From NCBI RefSeq assembly GCF_002252155.1, contig NZ_NEFD01000004.1, forward strand, positions 1-64,000: a stretch of DNA of 64,000 bases. Direction: 5' to 3'. Source of the DNA: Wohlfahrtiimonas sp. G9077 (lineage in GTDB: Bacteria; Pseudomonadota; Gammaproteobacteria; Cardiobacteriales; Wohlfahrtiimonadaceae). Of the stretch, positions 8,156 through 18,365 are shown one piece after another; within the stretch, counting starts at the first letter, position 1; the number at the start of each line of letters is the position of its first letter. The position numbers and the translations under genes were made by a program. Below the pieces are notes generated by a model. The model had not been told where the DNA came from. It saw nothing but the letters and a program-made list of their open reading frames with translations, and made no database searches.

Positions 8156-8181
8156 TTTTATAATCATAGGATTGAATTTTA

Positions 8182-8556
8182 ATGGTAACAGTAAATCAGT
8201 TAGTGCGTCGTCCACGCTCGGTAAAAGCTGACAAATCTGACGTACCTGCATTACAAAGCTGTCCTCAGCGCCGTGGTGTATGTACTAGGGTTTATACAGC
8301 GACACCAAAAAAACCAAACTCAGCGTTACGTAAAGTTTGTCGTGTGCGTTTGACGAACGGTTTTGAAGTGTCTAGCTACATCGGTGGTGAAGGTCATAAC
8401 TTACAAGAACACAGCGTAGTATTAGTACGCGGTGGTCGTGTTAAGGATCTTCCAGGTGTTCGCTACCACACAGTTCGTGGTGCATTAGATGCACAAGGTG
8501 TTGCGAAACGTCGTCAAGGACGTTCGAAATATGGTGCTAAGAAGCCTAAGGAATAA
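8182..8556 (+). CDS. rpsL: 30S ribosomal protein S12
   Basis: At 124 residues this is nearly colinear with the enterobacterial S12. It forms part of the decoding centre. The loop [10 protein letters not shown] retains the lysine (about position 43) that is changed in many streptomycin-resistant mutants, and the second resistance region [13 protein letters not shown] is also wild type. It is the first gene of the str operon rpsL-rpsG-fusA-tuf. The start ATG follows AGGATTG at a rather long distance. Confidence 0.99.
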   Translation: MVTVNQLVRRPRSVKADKSDVPALQSCPQRRGVCTRVYTATPKKPNSALRKVCRVRLTNGFEVSSYIGGEGHNLQEHSVVLVRGGRVKDLPGVRYHTVRGALDAQGVAKRRQGRSKYGAKKPKE

Positions 8557-8604
8557 TTGATATTCTATGAAAGGCCTTTTTAGTTAGGATTTAGTATTTA
8601 TTGA

Positions 8605-9084
<480 letters not shown>

Positions 9085-9111
9085 TCGCGTGATTTATTTA
9101 GTATGAATGTA

Positions 9112-9142
9112 ATGCGGTGCTATCAGCAAGGTAGTGCCGCAT
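9112..9142 (+). promoter_or_regulatory. Hairpin between rpsG and fusA
   Basis: ATGCGG pairs with CCGCAT, continues through two G-U pairs and closes with CTA/TAG (9112-9122 with 9132-9142), giving an 11-pair stem and 9-base loop. CGTCATTTTT follows. It looks like a weak terminator or attenuator, or a processing site, inside the str operon. Confidence 0.5.
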
Positions 9143-9188
9143 CGTCATTTTTAAGATATTTATTTGTCTAATATAGAAGGGAAAAGAT

Positions 9189-11282
9189 ATGGCTCGTACA
9201 ATGCCAATTAATCGATATCGTAATATCGGTATTAGTGCTCACATCGATGCTGGTAAAACAACAACTTCTGAACGTATTTTATTCTATACAGGTCGTACCC
9301 ATAAAATCGGTGAAACACACGAAGGTACTGCGACTATGGATGGTATGGATCAGGAGCAAGAGCGCGGTATTACCATTGCATCTGCTGCAACAACATGTTC
9401 ATGGAAAGGGATGGATAATCAGTTCCCAGAACATTTGATTAACTTGATCGATACTCCGGGACACGTTGACTTCACAATCGAAGTTGAACGTTCTATGCGT
9501 GTTCTCGATGGCGCGGTAATGGTTTACTGTTCAGTGGGTGGTGTTCAGCCTCAGTCAGAAACTGTATGGCGTCAAGCAAACAAATATAAAGTGCCACGTA
9601 TGGCGTTCGTTAACAAAATGGACCGTACAGGCGCTGACTTCTTCCGCGTAATGGAACAAATGAAAGAGCGTTTACGTGCAAACGTTGTGCCTGTTCAAAT
9701 TCCAATTGGCGCTGAAGAAAACTTTGAAGGCGTGATTGACTTAGTGATCAATAAAGCAGTTTATTGGGACGAAGCAAGCCAAGGCCTCAAATTTGAATAC
9801 AGAGACATTCCTGAGCATTTAAAAGAACAAGCTGAAGAATATCGCACAGCGATGATCGAAGCGGCTGCTGAATGTTCAGAAGAAATGATGGAAAAATACC
9901 TTGAAGAAGGTGAATTGACCATCGAAGAAATCTACAAAGGTTTACGTATCCGTACGTTGAACTCTGAAATTGTACCTGCAATGTGCGGTACAGCGTTCAA
10001 AAACAAAGGTGTTCAATGTGTATTAGATAACGTGATTCGTTATTTACCTGCACCAACAGACATCGAAGCGATCAACGGCGCATTAGACAATGGTGAACCA
10101 GCAGTTCGTCACTCAAGTGATGAAGAACCATTTGCAGGTTTGGCATTTAAAATCGTGAACGATCCACACGGTAACTTAACATTCGTACGTGTTTACTCTG
10201 GTGTTGTTAAAAACGGTGACTCTGTTTACAACTCTGTGAAAGGTAAACGTGAACGTATCGGCCGTATGTACCGCATGCACTCAAGCAACCGTGAAGAAAT
10301 TTCTGAAGCGCGCGCAGGTGACATCGTTGCATTCGTAGGCTTGAAAGATGTAACAACTGGTGACACTTTATGTGATCAACAAAACCTCATCGTTTTAGAG
10401 CGTATGGAGTTCCCTGAGCCAGTAATCTCTGTTGCCATTGAGCCAAAAACAAAAGGCGACCAAGAGAAAATGGGTATCGCGTTGTCTCGTTTAGCGCAAG
10501 AAGATCCATCATTCCGCGTATCTACTGACCACGAATCTGGTCAAACGATCATCGGTGGTATGGGTGAGCTTCACTTAGAAGTTATCGTTGAACGTATGAA
10601 ACGTGAATTCAAGGTTGAATGTAACGTAGGTGCACCACAAGTTGCTTACCGTGAAACAATCAGAAAATCTGTTGAACAAGAAGGTAAATTCGTTCGTCAG
10701 TCTGGTGGTCGCGGTCAGTTCGGTCACGTATGGTTACGTATTGAGCCAAGAGAAGCGGGTGAAGGTTACGAATTCGTTAACCAAATCGTGGGTGGTGTTG
10801 TTCCTAAAGAATACATTCCTGCGGTTGATAAAGGTATCCAAGAACAAATGGAAAATGGTGTTCTTGCAGGATTCCCAGTGGTTGACGTTAAAGTAACATT
10901 GTTCGATGGTTCTTACCATGAAGTTGACTCCAACGAAATGGCGTTCAAAATCGCAGGTTCTATGGGCTTCAAAGAAGGTGCTCGTAAAGCAGGCGCTGTA
11001 TTGTTAGAACCAATGATGAAAGTTGAAGTTGAAACACCAGAAGATTACTTAGGTGATGTAATGGGTGACTTGAACCGTCGTCGTGGTAACTTACAAGGTA
11101 TTGATGATGCATACGGTTCTAAATTGATCCGTGCTGAAGTTCCATTATCTGAAATGTTTGGTTACGCAACTGCACTTCGCTCTGCAACACAAGGCCGTGC
11201 GACTTACTCTATGGAATTTGCGAAATATCAAGAAGCACCTTCGCACATTACAGATGAAGTAATTAAGAAAAATCAAGGCTAA
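9189..11282 (+). CDS. fusA: Translation elongation factor G
   Basis: This 697-residue GTPase drives ribosomal translocation and, with RRF, ribosome recycling. The P-loop is AHIDAGKTT near residue 17; switch II is in [10 protein letters not shown] and the G4 motif is NKMD. The domain III-V regions include [10 protein letters not shown] and the catalytic-loop area near [12 protein letters not shown]. Length is that of the canonical FusA rather than the FusB or EF-G2 paralogues. It is third in the str operon, 104 bases after rpsG, with ribosome site AAGGGAAAAG. Codon use is strongly biased, like the neighbouring ribosomal genes. Confidence 0.99.
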   Translation: MARTMPINRYRNIGISAHIDAGKTTTSERILFYTGRTHKIGETHEGTATMDGMDQEQERGITIASAATTCSWKGMDNQFPEHLINLIDTPGHVDFTIEVERSMRVLDGAVMVYCSVGGVQPQSETVWRQANKYKVPRMAFVNKMDRTGADFFRVMEQMKERLRANVVPVQIPIGAEENFEGVIDLVINKAVYWDEASQGLKFEYRDIPEHLKEQAEEYRTAMIEAAAECSEEMMEKYLEEGELTIEEIYKGLRIRTLNSEIVPAMCGTAFKNKGVQCVLDNVIRYLPAPTDIEAINGALDNGEPAVRHSSDEEPFAGLAFKIVNDPHGNLTFVRVYSGVVKNGDSVYNSVKGKRERIGRMYRMHSSNREEISEARAGDIVAFVGLKDVTTGDTLCDQQNLIVLERMEFPEPVISVAIEPKTKGDQEKMGIALSRLAQEDPSFRVSTDHESGQTIIGGMGELHLEVIVERMKREFKVECNVGAPQVAYRETIRKSVEQEGKFVRQSGGRGQFGHVWLRIEPREAGEGYEFVNQIVGGVVPKEYIPAVDKGIQEQMENGVLAGFPVVDVKVTLFDGSYHEVDSNEMAFKIAGSMGFKEGARKAGAVLLEPMMKVEVETPEDYLGDVMGDLNRRRGNLQGIDDAYGSKLIRAEVPLSEMFGYATALRSATQGRATYSMEFAKYQEAPSHITDEVIKKNQG

Positions 11283-11301
11283 TCTAAATTCATTTTAGAT
11301 T
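11281..11301 (+). promoter_or_regulatory. Hairpin at the fusA stop
   Basis: AATCTAAA (11281-11288) is followed after 5 bases by its inverse TTTAGATT (11294-11301). The stem is AT-rich and overlaps the last base of the fusA stop codon. It may stabilise or help process the fusA 3' end, upstream of the stronger hairpin that follows. Confidence 0.4.
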
Positions 11302-11328
11302 TGCAAACATAAAAAATAGCGCTATAAT
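11301..11328 (+). promoter_or_regulatory. Predicted internal promoter for tuf
   Basis: TTGCAA (11301-11306) and a perfect TATAAT (11323-11328) are separated by 16 bases, a strong sigma-70 match. The -10 lies in the top of the hairpin 11313-11341. A transcript starting near 11335 would lack most of that hairpin and give tuf a short leader with GAGGTGAT before its GTG start. Confidence 0.6.
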
Positions 11329-11341
11329 ATAGCGCTATTTT
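11313..11341 (+). terminator. Strong hairpin with T tail between fusA and tuf
   Basis: AAAATAGCGCTAT (11313-11325) pairs perfectly with ATAGCGCTATTTT (11329-11341) around AAT, a 13-pair stem ending in four T. It resembles an intrinsic terminator or attenuator of read-through from fusA, while the overlapping promoter could restart transcription for tuf. Confidence 0.55.
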
Positions 11342-11371
11342 CATTCATTCTTTAACAATTGAGGTGATATT

Positions 11372-12562
11372 GTGTCTAAGGAAAAATTTAGTCGTAGTAA
11401 ACCACACGTAAACGTGGGTACAATCGGTCACGTTGACCATGGTAAAACAACTTTAACTGCTGCTTTAACAAAAGTAGGTGCAGATCGTTTCGGTGGTGCT
11501 TCTCAAGCATACGATCAAATCGATAAAGCGCCAGAAGAAAGAGCACGTGGTATTACAATCTCTACATCACACGTAGAATATGAATCAGAAGGCCGTCACT
11601 ACGCTCACGTTGACTGTCCTGGACATGCGGACTATGTTAAAAACATGATCACGGGTGCTGCTCAAATGGACGGCGCTATCTTGGTATGTTCAGCAGCTGA
11701 TGGTCCTATGCCTCAAACTCGCGAACACATCTTATTGTCTCGTCAAGTAGGTGTTCCATACATCGTTGTATTCTTGAACAAAGCAGACATGGTTGATGAT
11801 GCTGAGTTGATCGAATTGGTTGAAATGGAAGTTCGTGACTTGTTAAGCACTTACGATTTCCCAGGTGATGATACTCCAATCATCGTTGGTTCTGCATTGA
11901 AAGCATTAGAAGGCGACGAATCAGAAATCGGCGTACCTGCAATCATCAAATTAGTAGAAGCTTTAGATACTTATATCCCTGAACCACAACGTGACATCGA
12001 TAAGCCATTCATCATGCCTATCGAAGACGTATTCTCCATCTCTGGTCGCGGTACAGTTGTAACTGGCCGTATCGAAGCTGGTATTGTTAAAGTGGGTGAA
12101 GAGTTGGAAATCGTTGGTATTACACCAACAATGAAAACAACTTGTACTGGTGTTGAAATGTTCCGTAAATTATTGGATCAAGGTCAAGCTGGTGATAACG
12201 TGGGTGTTCTTTTACGTGGTACAAAACGTGAAGAAGTACAACGTGGTCAAGTATTAGCAAAACCAGGTTCAATCAAGCCTCATACTAAATTTGAAGCTGA
12301 AGTTTACGTATTGTCTAAAGATGAAGGTGGCCGTCATACTCCATTCTTCAAAGGTTACCGTCCACAGTTCTACTTCCGTACAACTGACGTAACTGGTGCT
12401 GTTGAATTACCAGAAGGCGTAGAAATGGTTATGCCTGGTGACAACATCAAGATGGTTGTTGAATTGATCAACCCAATCGCAATGGACGAAGGTTTACGTT
12501 TCGCAATTCGCGAAGGTGGCCGTACTGTTGGTGCTGGCGTTGTAGCTAAAATCATCGCGTAA
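11372..12562 (+). CDS. tuf: Translation elongation factor Tu
   Basis: This 396-residue GTPase delivers aminoacyl-tRNA to the ribosomal A site. G1 is GHVDHGKTT near residue 19, switch I contains RGITI, G3 is DCPGHAD and G4 is NKAD. The beta-barrel domains 2 and 3 are complete through the end VVAKIIA. It starts with GTG after GAGGTGAT, as tufA does in E. coli. It is the last gene of the str operon and probably also has its own promoter in the preceding gap. Whether a second tuf copy exists cannot be known from this window. Confidence 0.99.
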   Translation: MSKEKFSRSKPHVNVGTIGHVDHGKTTLTAALTKVGADRFGGASQAYDQIDKAPEERARGITISTSHVEYESEGRHYAHVDCPGHADYVKNMITGAAQMDGAILVCSAADGPMPQTREHILLSRQVGVPYIVVFLNKADMVDDAELIELVEMEVRDLLSTYDFPGDDTPIIVGSALKALEGDESEIGVPAIIKLVEALDTYIPEPQRDIDKPFIMPIEDVFSISGRGTVVTGRIEAGIVKVGEELEIVGITPTMKTTCTGVEMFRKLLDQGQAGDNVGVLLRGTKREEVQRGQVLAKPGSIKPHTKFEAEVYVLSKDEGGRHTPFFKGYRPQFYFRTTDVTGAVELPEGVEMVMPGDNIKMVVELINPIAMDEGLRFAIREGGRTVGAGVVAKIIA

Positions 12563-12581
12563 TTGGATCAATTTAACTAGT

Positions 12582-12612
12582 ATACGCCCTGTCTATCATG
12601 GGGCGTATCATT
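12582..12612 (+). promoter_or_regulatory. Hairpin between tuf and rpsJ
   Basis: ATACGCCC (12582-12589) pairs with GGGCGTAT (12601-12608) around an 11-base loop and is followed by CATTTTG. It could be a weak terminator of the str operon or an attenuator of the S10 operon. The leader is far shorter than the roughly 170-base L4-controlled S10 leader of E. coli. Confidence 0.55.
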
Positions 12613-12626
12613 TTGAGATTTAGAGA

Positions 12627-12938
12627 ATGACAAACCAAAAAATTCGTATTCGTTTGAAAGCATTTGATCATCGTTTAATCGATCAATCCGCTAAAGAAAT
12701 CGTTGAAACAGCTAAGCGTACAGGTGCACAAATCAAGGGTCCAATCCCTTTACCTGTAAAAACTGAACGCTTTACAGTATTGATCTCTCCGCACGTTAAC
12801 AAAGATGCGCGTGATCAGTACGAATTAAGAACGCACAAGCGTTTAATGGACATTATCAATCCTACTGAAAAAACAGTTGATGCTTTAATGAAGCTTGACT
12901 TGGCAGCTGGTGTTGATGTTCAGATCAAATTAGGCTAA
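12627..12938 (+). CDS. rpsJ: 30S ribosomal protein S10
   Basis: At 103 residues this matches S10 (NusE) over its whole length, with blocks [10 protein letters not shown] and RTHKRLMDI. It sits in the 30S head and also acts with NusB in transcription antitermination. It opens the S10 operon only 64 bases after tuf, so str and S10 operons are nearly continuous. The ribosome site is weak (AGAGA just before the ATG). Confidence 0.99.
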   Translation: MTNQKIRIRLKAFDHRLIDQSAKEIVETAKRTGAQIKGPIPLPVKTERFTVLISPHVNKDARDQYELRTHKRLMDIINPTEKTVDALMKLDLAAGVDVQIKLG

Positions 12939-12974
12939 TTTAGCCTATTGGGGCGAAGAAGGTGGCCAACCTTC
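12931..12974 (+). promoter_or_regulatory. Two small hairpins between rpsJ and rplC
   Basis: TAGGCTAA/TTAGCCTA (12931-12947) is a palindrome spanning the rpsJ stop codon, and GAAGGT/ACCTTC (12958-12974) is a 6-pair stem with a 5-base loop. Neither has a T run. They may affect mRNA stability or rplC translation; no known regulator is recognised. Confidence 0.35.
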
Positions 12975-13006
12975 CTCTCGTTATTTATCTATATTGAGGT
13001 TATAAA

Positions 13007-13651
13007 ATGGCAATTGGATTAGTAGGACGTAAAGCGGGGATGACTCGCGTATTTACTGAAAGTGGTGAATCCGTCGCTGTAACCGTTATTGAAGTGACTC
13101 CTAACAAAGTGACTCAAGTTAAAAACGGTGATGTAGATGGTTATACTGCAGTTCAAGTAACAACTGGCGTAAGAAAAGCAAGCCGTGTAAACAAAGCAGC
13201 CGCTGGTCACTTTGCTAAAGCAAAAGTGGAAGCAGGTCGTGGCTTGTGGGAATTCCGTGTAAACGAAGACGCTATTGCATCATTTGAACTCGGTCAAGAA
13301 ATCACAGCTTCAGTATTCGAAGCGGGTCAAAAAGTTGACGTTTCTGGTATCAGCCAAGGTAAAGGCTTTGCAGGTACAATTAAGCGTCACAACTTCGCAG
13401 GTCAAAGAAATTCTCACGGTAACTCATTATCACATCGTGTTCCTGGTTCTATCGGGCAATGTCAAGATCCTGGTCGTGTTTTCAAAGGTAAGAAAATGAC
13501 AGGTCACATGGGTGCCGTTAAGCGTACAGCATTGAACTTAGAAATCGTTCGTATCGATGCTGATAGAAATATCGTTTTAGTTAAAGGTGCAGTACCTGGA
13601 GCTAAAGGCGGTAACGTGATTATCAAACCTTCAGTTAAGGCAAAGGGGTAA
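13007..13651 (+). CDS. rplC: 50S ribosomal protein L3
   Basis: This 214-residue protein begins [16 protein letters not shown], the L3 signature. The central extension that reaches toward the peptidyl-transferase centre contains [20 protein letters not shown], including the glutamine (in [11 protein letters not shown]) that PrmB methylates in enterobacteria. It is an early assembly protein of the 50S subunit. The ribosome site TTGAGGTT precedes the ATG, and it is followed after 3 bases by rplD. Confidence 0.99.
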   Translation: MAIGLVGRKAGMTRVFTESGESVAVTVIEVTPNKVTQVKNGDVDGYTAVQVTTGVRKASRVNKAAAGHFAKAKVEAGRGLWEFRVNEDAIASFELGQEITASVFEAGQKVDVSGISQGKGFAGTIKRHNFAGQRNSHGNSLSHRVPGSIGQCQDPGRVFKGKKMTGHMGAVKRTALNLEIVRIDADRNIVLVKGAVPGAKGGNVIIKPSVKAKG

Positions 13652-13654
13652 TCA

Positions 13655-14260
13655 ATGGAATTAAATATTAAAAATGGTTCAACGATTTCATTAGCAGACG
13701 CGATCTTTGCTCGTGAATTCAACGAAACGCTTGTTCACCAAGTGGTTGTTGCTTATCAAGCAGCTGGCCGTTCTGGTACTCGTGCTCAAAAAACACGTGC
13801 TGAAGTTCGTGGTGGCGGTATCAAACCTTGGAGACAAAAAGGTACAGGCCGTGCGCGTGCTGGTTCTTCTCGTAGCCCTATTTGGCGTGCTGGTGGCGTA
13901 ACATTCGCTGCTAAACCACAAAACTGGGAACAAAAAGTTAACAAAAAAATGTACCGTGCAGCAATTTCTTCAATCTTATCTGAATTGATCCGTCAAGATC
14001 GTTTAGTTGTTGTTGAAAAAATTGAATTGGCAGAGTCAAAAACTAAAGCAGCTTTAAAAATGCTTGCGGATTTGAACGTAGGTCAAGACGTATTGTTAGT
14101 AACTCAAGCGATCGACTTACCTTTATACTTAGCAACTCGCAACTTGCCATACGTGCAAGTGATCGATGCTGCAGGTATTGATCCAGTAAGCCTAATCCAA
14201 TTTGAAAAAGTTGTTATGACTCAAGAAGCATTAACATCTGTAGCGGAGTGGTTAGCATGA
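13655..14260 (+). CDS. rplD: 50S ribosomal protein L4
   Basis: This 201-residue protein contains the long loop [17 protein letters not shown] and [14 protein letters not shown] that lines the exit tunnel. In E. coli, L4 also represses the S10 operon by acting on its leader RNA. The leader here is short and does not resemble the E. coli one, so that control may be absent or different. It ends in an ATGA overlap with rplW. Confidence 0.99.
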   Translation: MELNIKNGSTISLADAIFAREFNETLVHQVVVAYQAAGRSGTRAQKTRAEVRGGGIKPWRQKGTGRARAGSSRSPIWRAGGVTFAAKPQNWEQKVNKKMYRAAISSILSELIRQDRLVVVEKIELAESKTKAALKMLADLNVGQDVLLVTQAIDLPLYLATRNLPYVQVIDAAGIDPVSLIQFEKVVMTQEALTSVAEWLA

Positions 14261-14559
14261 GTATGAAAGAAGAACGTTTGATGCAAATTATTCTTGCGCC
14301 TCACGCGTCAGAAAAAACAGCTCGTTTAGAAGAAAAAGCGGGTCAAATTTGCTTTAAAGTATTAAAAGATGCTACTAAGCTTGAAATCAAACAAGCAGTA
14401 GAATTAAATTTCAACGTTAAAGTTAGCGCTGTAACGGTAGTGGTTCAAAACGGTAAACAAAAACGTTTAGGTCGCTTCGTTGGTCAAAGACAAGATTGGA
14501 AAAAAGCGTATGTAACTTTAGCTGATGGACAAACTATTGACTTCGTAGGTGGTGCATAA
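14257..14559 (+). CDS. rplW: 50S ribosomal protein L23
   Basis: This protein of about 100 residues lies at the exit-tunnel mouth, where it docks trigger factor and SRP. The core motif [17 protein letters not shown] matches L23, and the end [16 protein letters not shown] is conserved. I place the start at ATG 14257 (MSMKEERL), which overlaps the rplD stop and lies 9 bases after GGAG. A GTG at 14248 would add three residues without family support. Confidence 0.97.
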   Translation: MSMKEERLMQIILAPHASEKTARLEEKAGQICFKVLKDATKLEIKQAVELNFNVKVSAVTVVVQNGKQKRLGRFVGQRQDWKKAYVTLADGQTIDFVGGA

Positions 14560-15383
14560 TGGCAATTGTAAAGACTAAGCCAACGTCAGCTGGTCGTCGC
14601 AATATGATTAAAATCGTGACGCCAGGTTTACATAAAGGGGCTCCTTATGCGCCTTTATTAGACAGCAAATCAAGAACTGGTGGTCGTAATAACAACGGTC
14701 GTATCACTACACGTCACATTGGTGGTGGTCATAAGCAACATTACCGTATCGTTGACTTCAAACGTGATAAGGACAATATCCCTGCACGCGTTGAGCGCAT
14801 TGAATACGATCCAAACCGTACTGCACACATCGCTTTAGTATGTTATGCAGATGGTGAACGTCGTTATATCATCGCACCAAAAGGTGTATCTGAAGGCACA
14901 GTATTATTATCTGGCCCAGGTGCTCCAATTAAACCAGGTAACGCTTTACCGCTTCGCAATATCCCAGTGGGTTCTACCATTCACTGCATCGAGTTGAAAG
15001 AAGGTAAAGGCGCTCAAATGGCTCGTTCAGCAGGTGCTAGCGTTCAGTTAGTTGCTCGTGAAGGCCAATTTGTAACTTTACGTTTACGTTCTGGTGAAAT
15101 GCGTCGCGTTCATGTTGATTGTAAAGCAACTTTAGGTGAAGTTTCTAACGGCGAGCACAGCTTACGCGTATTGGGTAAAGCAGGTGCAAAACGTTGGTTA
15201 GGCGTTCGTCCTACAGTTCGCGGTGCAGCAATGAACCCGGTAGATCACCCTCACGGTGGTGGTGAAGGCCGTAGTAAAGGTGGTCGTCATCCTGTGACTC
15301 CATGGGGCGTACCTACAAAAGGTTACAAAACGAGAACTAATAAACGCACTGAGAAGTTTATTGTTCGTCATCGTAATAAGTAA
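14559..15383 (+). CDS. rplB: 50S ribosomal protein L2
   Basis: This 274-residue protein includes [20 protein letters not shown] and, near the C-terminus, the conserved [20 protein letters not shown]. The latter holds the histidine important for subunit association and peptidyl transfer. The start overlaps the rplW stop as TAATG, implying coupled translation. Length equals the usual bacterial L2. Confidence 0.99.
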   Translation: MAIVKTKPTSAGRRNMIKIVTPGLHKGAPYAPLLDSKSRTGGRNNNGRITTRHIGGGHKQHYRIVDFKRDKDNIPARVERIEYDPNRTAHIALVCYADGERRYIIAPKGVSEGTVLLSGPGAPIKPGNALPLRNIPVGSTIHCIELKEGKGAQMARSAGASVQLVAREGQFVTLRLRSGEMRRVHVDCKATLGEVSNGEHSLRVLGKAGAKRWLGVRPTVRGAAMNPVDHPHGGGEGRSKGGRHPVTPWGVPTKGYKTRTNKRTEKFIVRHRNK

Positions 15384-15398
15384 GATAAAGGATAATTT

Positions 15399-15671
15399 AT
15401 GCCACGTTCTATTAAGAAAGGCCCATTTATCGATCATCACTTAATGAAGAAAGTTGAAGAAGCAATCGCTTCTAACAGCCGTAAGCCAATTAAAACTTGG
15501 TCGCGCCGCTCAATGATTCTTCCAGAAATGATTGGGCTAACAATTGCTGTGCACAATGGTAAGGTGCACGTTCCAATTTTAATCACTGAAAACATGATTG
15601 GTCACAAATTGGGCGAGTTTGCTTTAACTCGTACATACCGTGGTCATGTTGCAGATAAAAAAGCGCGATAG
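15399..15671 (+). CDS. rpsS: 30S ribosomal protein S19
   Basis: This 90-residue protein begins [15 protein letters not shown] and contains [20 protein letters not shown], both typical of S19, which binds 16S rRNA in the 30S head with S13 and contacts the A-site region. It sits between rplB and rplV in the standard S10 operon order, with ribosome site AAAGGAT 6 bases upstream of the ATG. Confidence 0.99.
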   Translation: MPRSIKKGPFIDHHLMKKVEEAIASNSRKPIKTWSRRSMILPEMIGLTIAVHNGKVHVPILITENMIGHKLGEFALTRTYRGHVADKKAR

Positions 15672-15680
15672 GAGTTTATT

Positions 15681-16007
15681 ATGCAAACAGCTACAATGAA
15701 ATTTGCGCGTATCTCTCCTCAGAAAGCGCGCTTAGTTGCTGATCAAATTCGCGGTTTACCAGTTGAGCGTGCTTTAGCGCTTTTGGAATTCAGCGATAAG
15801 AAAGCAGCTGACATTATGAAAAAAGTTTTGAACTCAGCGATCGCTAACGCAGAAAACAATGCTGCATTAGATATCGACGGCTTGAAAGTACAAGCTGTTA
15901 TGGTTGATGCTGGTCCTGTTCTTAAGCGCATGAGAGCGCGTGCAAAAGGTCGCGGTAGCCGCATCCTTAAGCGCACAAGCCATGTTGCGATCACAGTAGC
16001 GGAATAA
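15681..16007 (+). CDS. rplV: 50S ribosomal protein L22
   Basis: This 108-residue protein has the tunnel-lining beta hairpin near [20 protein letters not shown]. Changes in that loop confer macrolide resistance in other bacteria, and none of the classic deletions is evident. The start context is AGGAGTTTATT. It is followed by rpsC after 11 bases. Confidence 0.99.
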   Translation: MQTATMKFARISPQKARLVADQIRGLPVERALALLEFSDKKAADIMKKVLNSAIANAENNAALDIDGLKVQAVMVDAGPVLKRMRARAKGRGSRILKRTSHVAITVAE

Positions 16008-16018
16008 GGGAGACTATA

Positions 16019-16708
16019 ATGGGTCAAAAAGTTAATCCAACCGGAATTCGTTTAGGTATCTCTAAGGATTGGAATTCACGTTGGTATGCAAGTAGCAAGG
16101 AATTTCCTGAGTTTATCGAAGCTGACTTCAGAGCTCGTGAGTTCCTTCGTAAGGAATTAGCAGCAGCTGCAGTTTCTAAAATTCAAATCACTCGTCCAAG
16201 CAAATCAGCACAAGTTACGATCTTTACTGCTCGTCCTGGTGTTGTGATTGGTAAAAAGGGTGAAGATATCGAGAAATTACGTGCAAAATTAACCAAAATT
16301 ATGGGTTGCCCTGTGCACGTAGCGATCGAAGAGATCAAAAAACCTGAATTAGATGCATATTTAGTTGCTGAAGGCATTGCTCAGCAATTAGAACGTCGTG
16401 TAATGTTCCGTCGTGCGATGAAACGTGCTGTATCTAACACTATGAAATTAGGTGCGGAAGGTATCCGTATCAACGTTTCTGGTCGTTTAAATGGTGCTGA
16501 AATTGCTCGTATGGAATGGTATCGTGAAGGTCGTGTGCCATTACATACATTGCGTGCAAACATCGATTATGGTACTGCTGAAGCTTTAACAACTTACGGG
16601 ATCCTTGGTATCAAAGTTTGGATCTACAAAGGTGAAGTATTCGACTATCAGAAAGCAGATGAGCAACCAGCAGATAAAGGTCGTCGTGCTAAAAGGAAAG
16701 GTGAATAA
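16019..16708 (+). CDS. rpsC: 30S ribosomal protein S3
   Basis: This 229-residue protein starts [14 protein letters not shown]. It contains a KH domain with the [14 protein letters not shown] loop, then the C-terminal S3 domain with [20 protein letters not shown]. It contributes to the mRNA entry channel and its helicase activity with S4 and S5. The end is a short charged tail. The ribosome site is GGGAG, 10 bases before the ATG. Confidence 0.99.
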   Translation: MGQKVNPTGIRLGISKDWNSRWYASSKEFPEFIEADFRAREFLRKELAAAAVSKIQITRPSKSAQVTIFTARPGVVIGKKGEDIEKLRAKLTKIMGCPVHVAIEEIKKPELDAYLVAEGIAQQLERRVMFRRAMKRAVSNTMKLGAEGIRINVSGRLNGAEIARMEWYREGRVPLHTLRANIDYGTAEALTTYGILGIKVWIYKGEVFDYQKADEQPADKGRRAKRKGE

Positions 16709-16710
16709 TT

Positions 16711-17124
16711 ATGTTACAGCCTAAGCGTACAAAATTTAGAAAAATGCGTAAAGGCCGCAACCGCGGTAATGCGCTTGCTGGTAATAAAGTCAGCTTTGGT
16801 GAATTTGGCTTGAAAGCTACAACACGTGGTCGTATCACAGCGCGTCAGATCGAATCTGCACGTCGTGCGATCAACCGTTACGTTCGTCGTGGTGGTAAAG
16901 TTTATATTCGTATTTTCCCAGATGTGCCAATCACTGAAAAACCATTAGAAGTTCGTATGGGTAGTGGTAAAGGTAACGTTGAATATTGGGTAGCTAAAGT
17001 TCAACCAGGTAGAGTGTTATACGAAATCGAAGGTGTATCTGAAGAAGTTGCACGTGAAGCGTTTCGCTTAGCATCTGCTAAGTTAGCTGTTCAAACAACA
17101 TTTGTTGCTAGAACAGTACTATAA
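16711..17124 (+). CDS. rplP: 50S ribosomal protein L16
   Basis: This 137-residue protein begins [19 protein letters not shown] and includes [19 protein letters not shown]16 organises the A-site tRNA elbow region of the 50S subunit. The arginine that is hydroxylated by RoxA in E. coli lies in the [11 protein letters not shown] region, which is conserved here. It directly follows rpsC with a 2-base gap. Confidence 0.99.
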   Translation: MLQPKRTKFRKMRKGRNRGNALAGNKVSFGEFGLKATTRGRITARQIESARRAINRYVRRGGKVYIRIFPDVPITEKPLEVRMGSGKGNVEYWVAKVQPGRVLYEIEGVSEEVAREAFRLASAKLAVQTTFVARTVL

Positions 17125-17134
17125 GGTGATGATT

Positions 17135-17341
17135 ATGAGTCAGCAAAAGAAATTTATGGAAGAATTATCTGCTAAGAGTGTTGATGAGCTCAAAAAAGAG
17201 CGTCTTGAATTGCGTAAGGCTCAGTTCAATTTGCGTATGCAAAAAGCAACTGGTCAATTAGAAAAGCCGCATTTATTCAAGGCTGTTCGTAAGCAAATCG
17301 CTCAAATTAACACTGTTTTAGCACAAAAGGCAGGTGAATAA
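17135..17341 (+). CDS. rpmC: 50S ribosomal protein L29
   Basis: This 68-residue helical protein lies near the tunnel exit. The core [20 protein letters not shown] and [15 protein letters not shown] match L29. I start it at ATG 17135 (MSQQKKFM), 6 bases after AAGGTG. A longer frame back to 17102 overlaps rplP and has no family support. Its stop shares a base with the rpsQ start (TAATG). Confidence 0.95.
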   Translation: MSQQKKFMEELSAKSVDELKKERLELRKAQFNLRMQKATGQLEKPHLFKAVRKQIAQINTVLAQKAGE

Positions 17342-17607
17342 TGTCTGAAGTTAAACAAAAAGTTGAGCGTACAGTAGTTGGTACAGTATCCTCTGATAAA
17401 ATGGATAAAACAATTACAGTATTGGTTGAACGTTTAGTAAAACACCCAATCTATGGTAAATACATTAAGCGTTCTACGAAGTTCCACGCACATGATGAAA
17501 ATAACATCTGTAAAGTGGGCGACGTTGTTGAAATTAAACAATCACGTCCAATGTCTAAGTTAAAATCTTGGGAATTGGTTAAAGTGATCGAAGAAGCAAG
17601 AGGTTAG
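17341..17607 (+). CDS. rpsQ: 30S ribosomal protein S17
   Basis: This 88-residue OB-fold protein has the S17 signature [20 protein letters not shown] and the C-terminal [17 protein letters not shown]. It binds the 5' domain of 16S rRNA early in assembly. It is translationally coupled to rpmC and ends the S10 operon in the classical scheme. Only 4 bases separate it from rplN, so S10 and spc operons appear transcriptionally continuous here. Confidence 0.99.
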   Translation: MSEVKQKVERTVVGTVSSDKMDKTITVLVERLVKHPIYGKYIKRSTKFHAHDENNICKVGDVVEIKQSRPMSKLKSWELVKVIEEARG

Positions 17608-17611
17608 TGAA

Positions 17612-17980
17612 ATGATTCAAACTCAATCTATGCTTGAAGTTGCCGATAACTCAGGTGCAAAGCGCTTGATGTGTATCAAAGTATTGGGCGGTTCTCATCG
17701 TCGTTATGCTGGTGTTGGTGACATCATTAAAGTATCTGTAAAAGATGCTATTCCACGTGGTCGTGCGAAAAAAGGTGAAATCTACAACGCATTAGTTGTT
17801 AGAACACGTAAAGGCGTTCGTCGTGATGACGGTTCTTTGATCAAGTTCGACACTAACGCAGCTGTATTGTTGAACTCTAAGTTCGAACCAATCGGCACAC
17901 GTATTTTCGGACCAGTAACTCGTGAGCTCCGTGGTGATCGTTTCATGAAGATCATTTCTTTAGCTCCAGAAGTAATTTAA
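17612..17980 (+). CDS. rplN: 50S ribosomal protein L14
   Basis: This 122-residue protein begins [19 protein letters not shown] and includes the L14 signature region [17 protein letters not shown]. It forms part of the subunit interface (bridge B8) and is a landing site for the silencing factor RsfS. It is the first gene of the spc operon in E. coli, but no separate promoter is visible in the 4-base gap after rpsQ. Confidence 0.99.
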   Translation: MIQTQSMLEVADNSGAKRLMCIKVLGGSHRRYAGVGDIIKVSVKDAIPRGRAKKGEIYNALVVRTRKGVRRDDGSLIKFDTNAAVLLNSKFEPIGTRIFGPVTRELRGDRFMKIISLAPEVI

Positions 17981-17991
17981 GGTGGTATAGC

Positions 17992-18333
17992 ATGAATAAA
18001 TTACGTAAAGGTGATGAAGTTGTTGTAATCGCTGGCCGTGACAAAGGTAAAACTGGTCACATTTTAGCGATTGCGAAAGACGGCTCAAGAGTGTTAGTGG
18101 CTGGCGTTAACAAGAAAATCAAACATGTTAAGCCAAACCCACAACGCGGTATTGAGGGTGGTCGTGTAGAACAAGAAGCAATGCTTCATATTTCTAACGT
18201 GATGATCCTTAATCCTGAAACTCAGAAAGGTGATCGTATCCGTATCGAAGTGACTGCCACTAAAGATGCGAACGGTAAAAATACTTTCACAAGAGAAAGA
18301 TTTTTCAAATCAACTAACAAAAAAATTGGCTAA
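17992..18333 (+). CDS. rplX: 50S ribosomal protein L24
   Basis: This 113-residue protein has a KOW motif (KGDEVVVIAGRDKGKTGHIL) followed by KHVKPNPQRGIEGG. It initiates 50S assembly by binding the 5' end of 23S rRNA. It is slightly longer than enterobacterial L24, with a basic tail. Instead of the usual tight junction, 127 bases with a strong hairpin separate it from rplE. Confidence 0.99.
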   Translation: MNKLRKGDEVVVIAGRDKGKTGHILAIAKDGSRVLVAGVNKKIKHVKPNPQRGIEGGRVEQEAMLHISNVMILNPETQKGDRIRIEVTATKDANGKNTFTRERFFKSTNKKIG

Positions 18334-18365
18334 TAATTGATTTTTCTGTTATTGTAATGCGCTCT

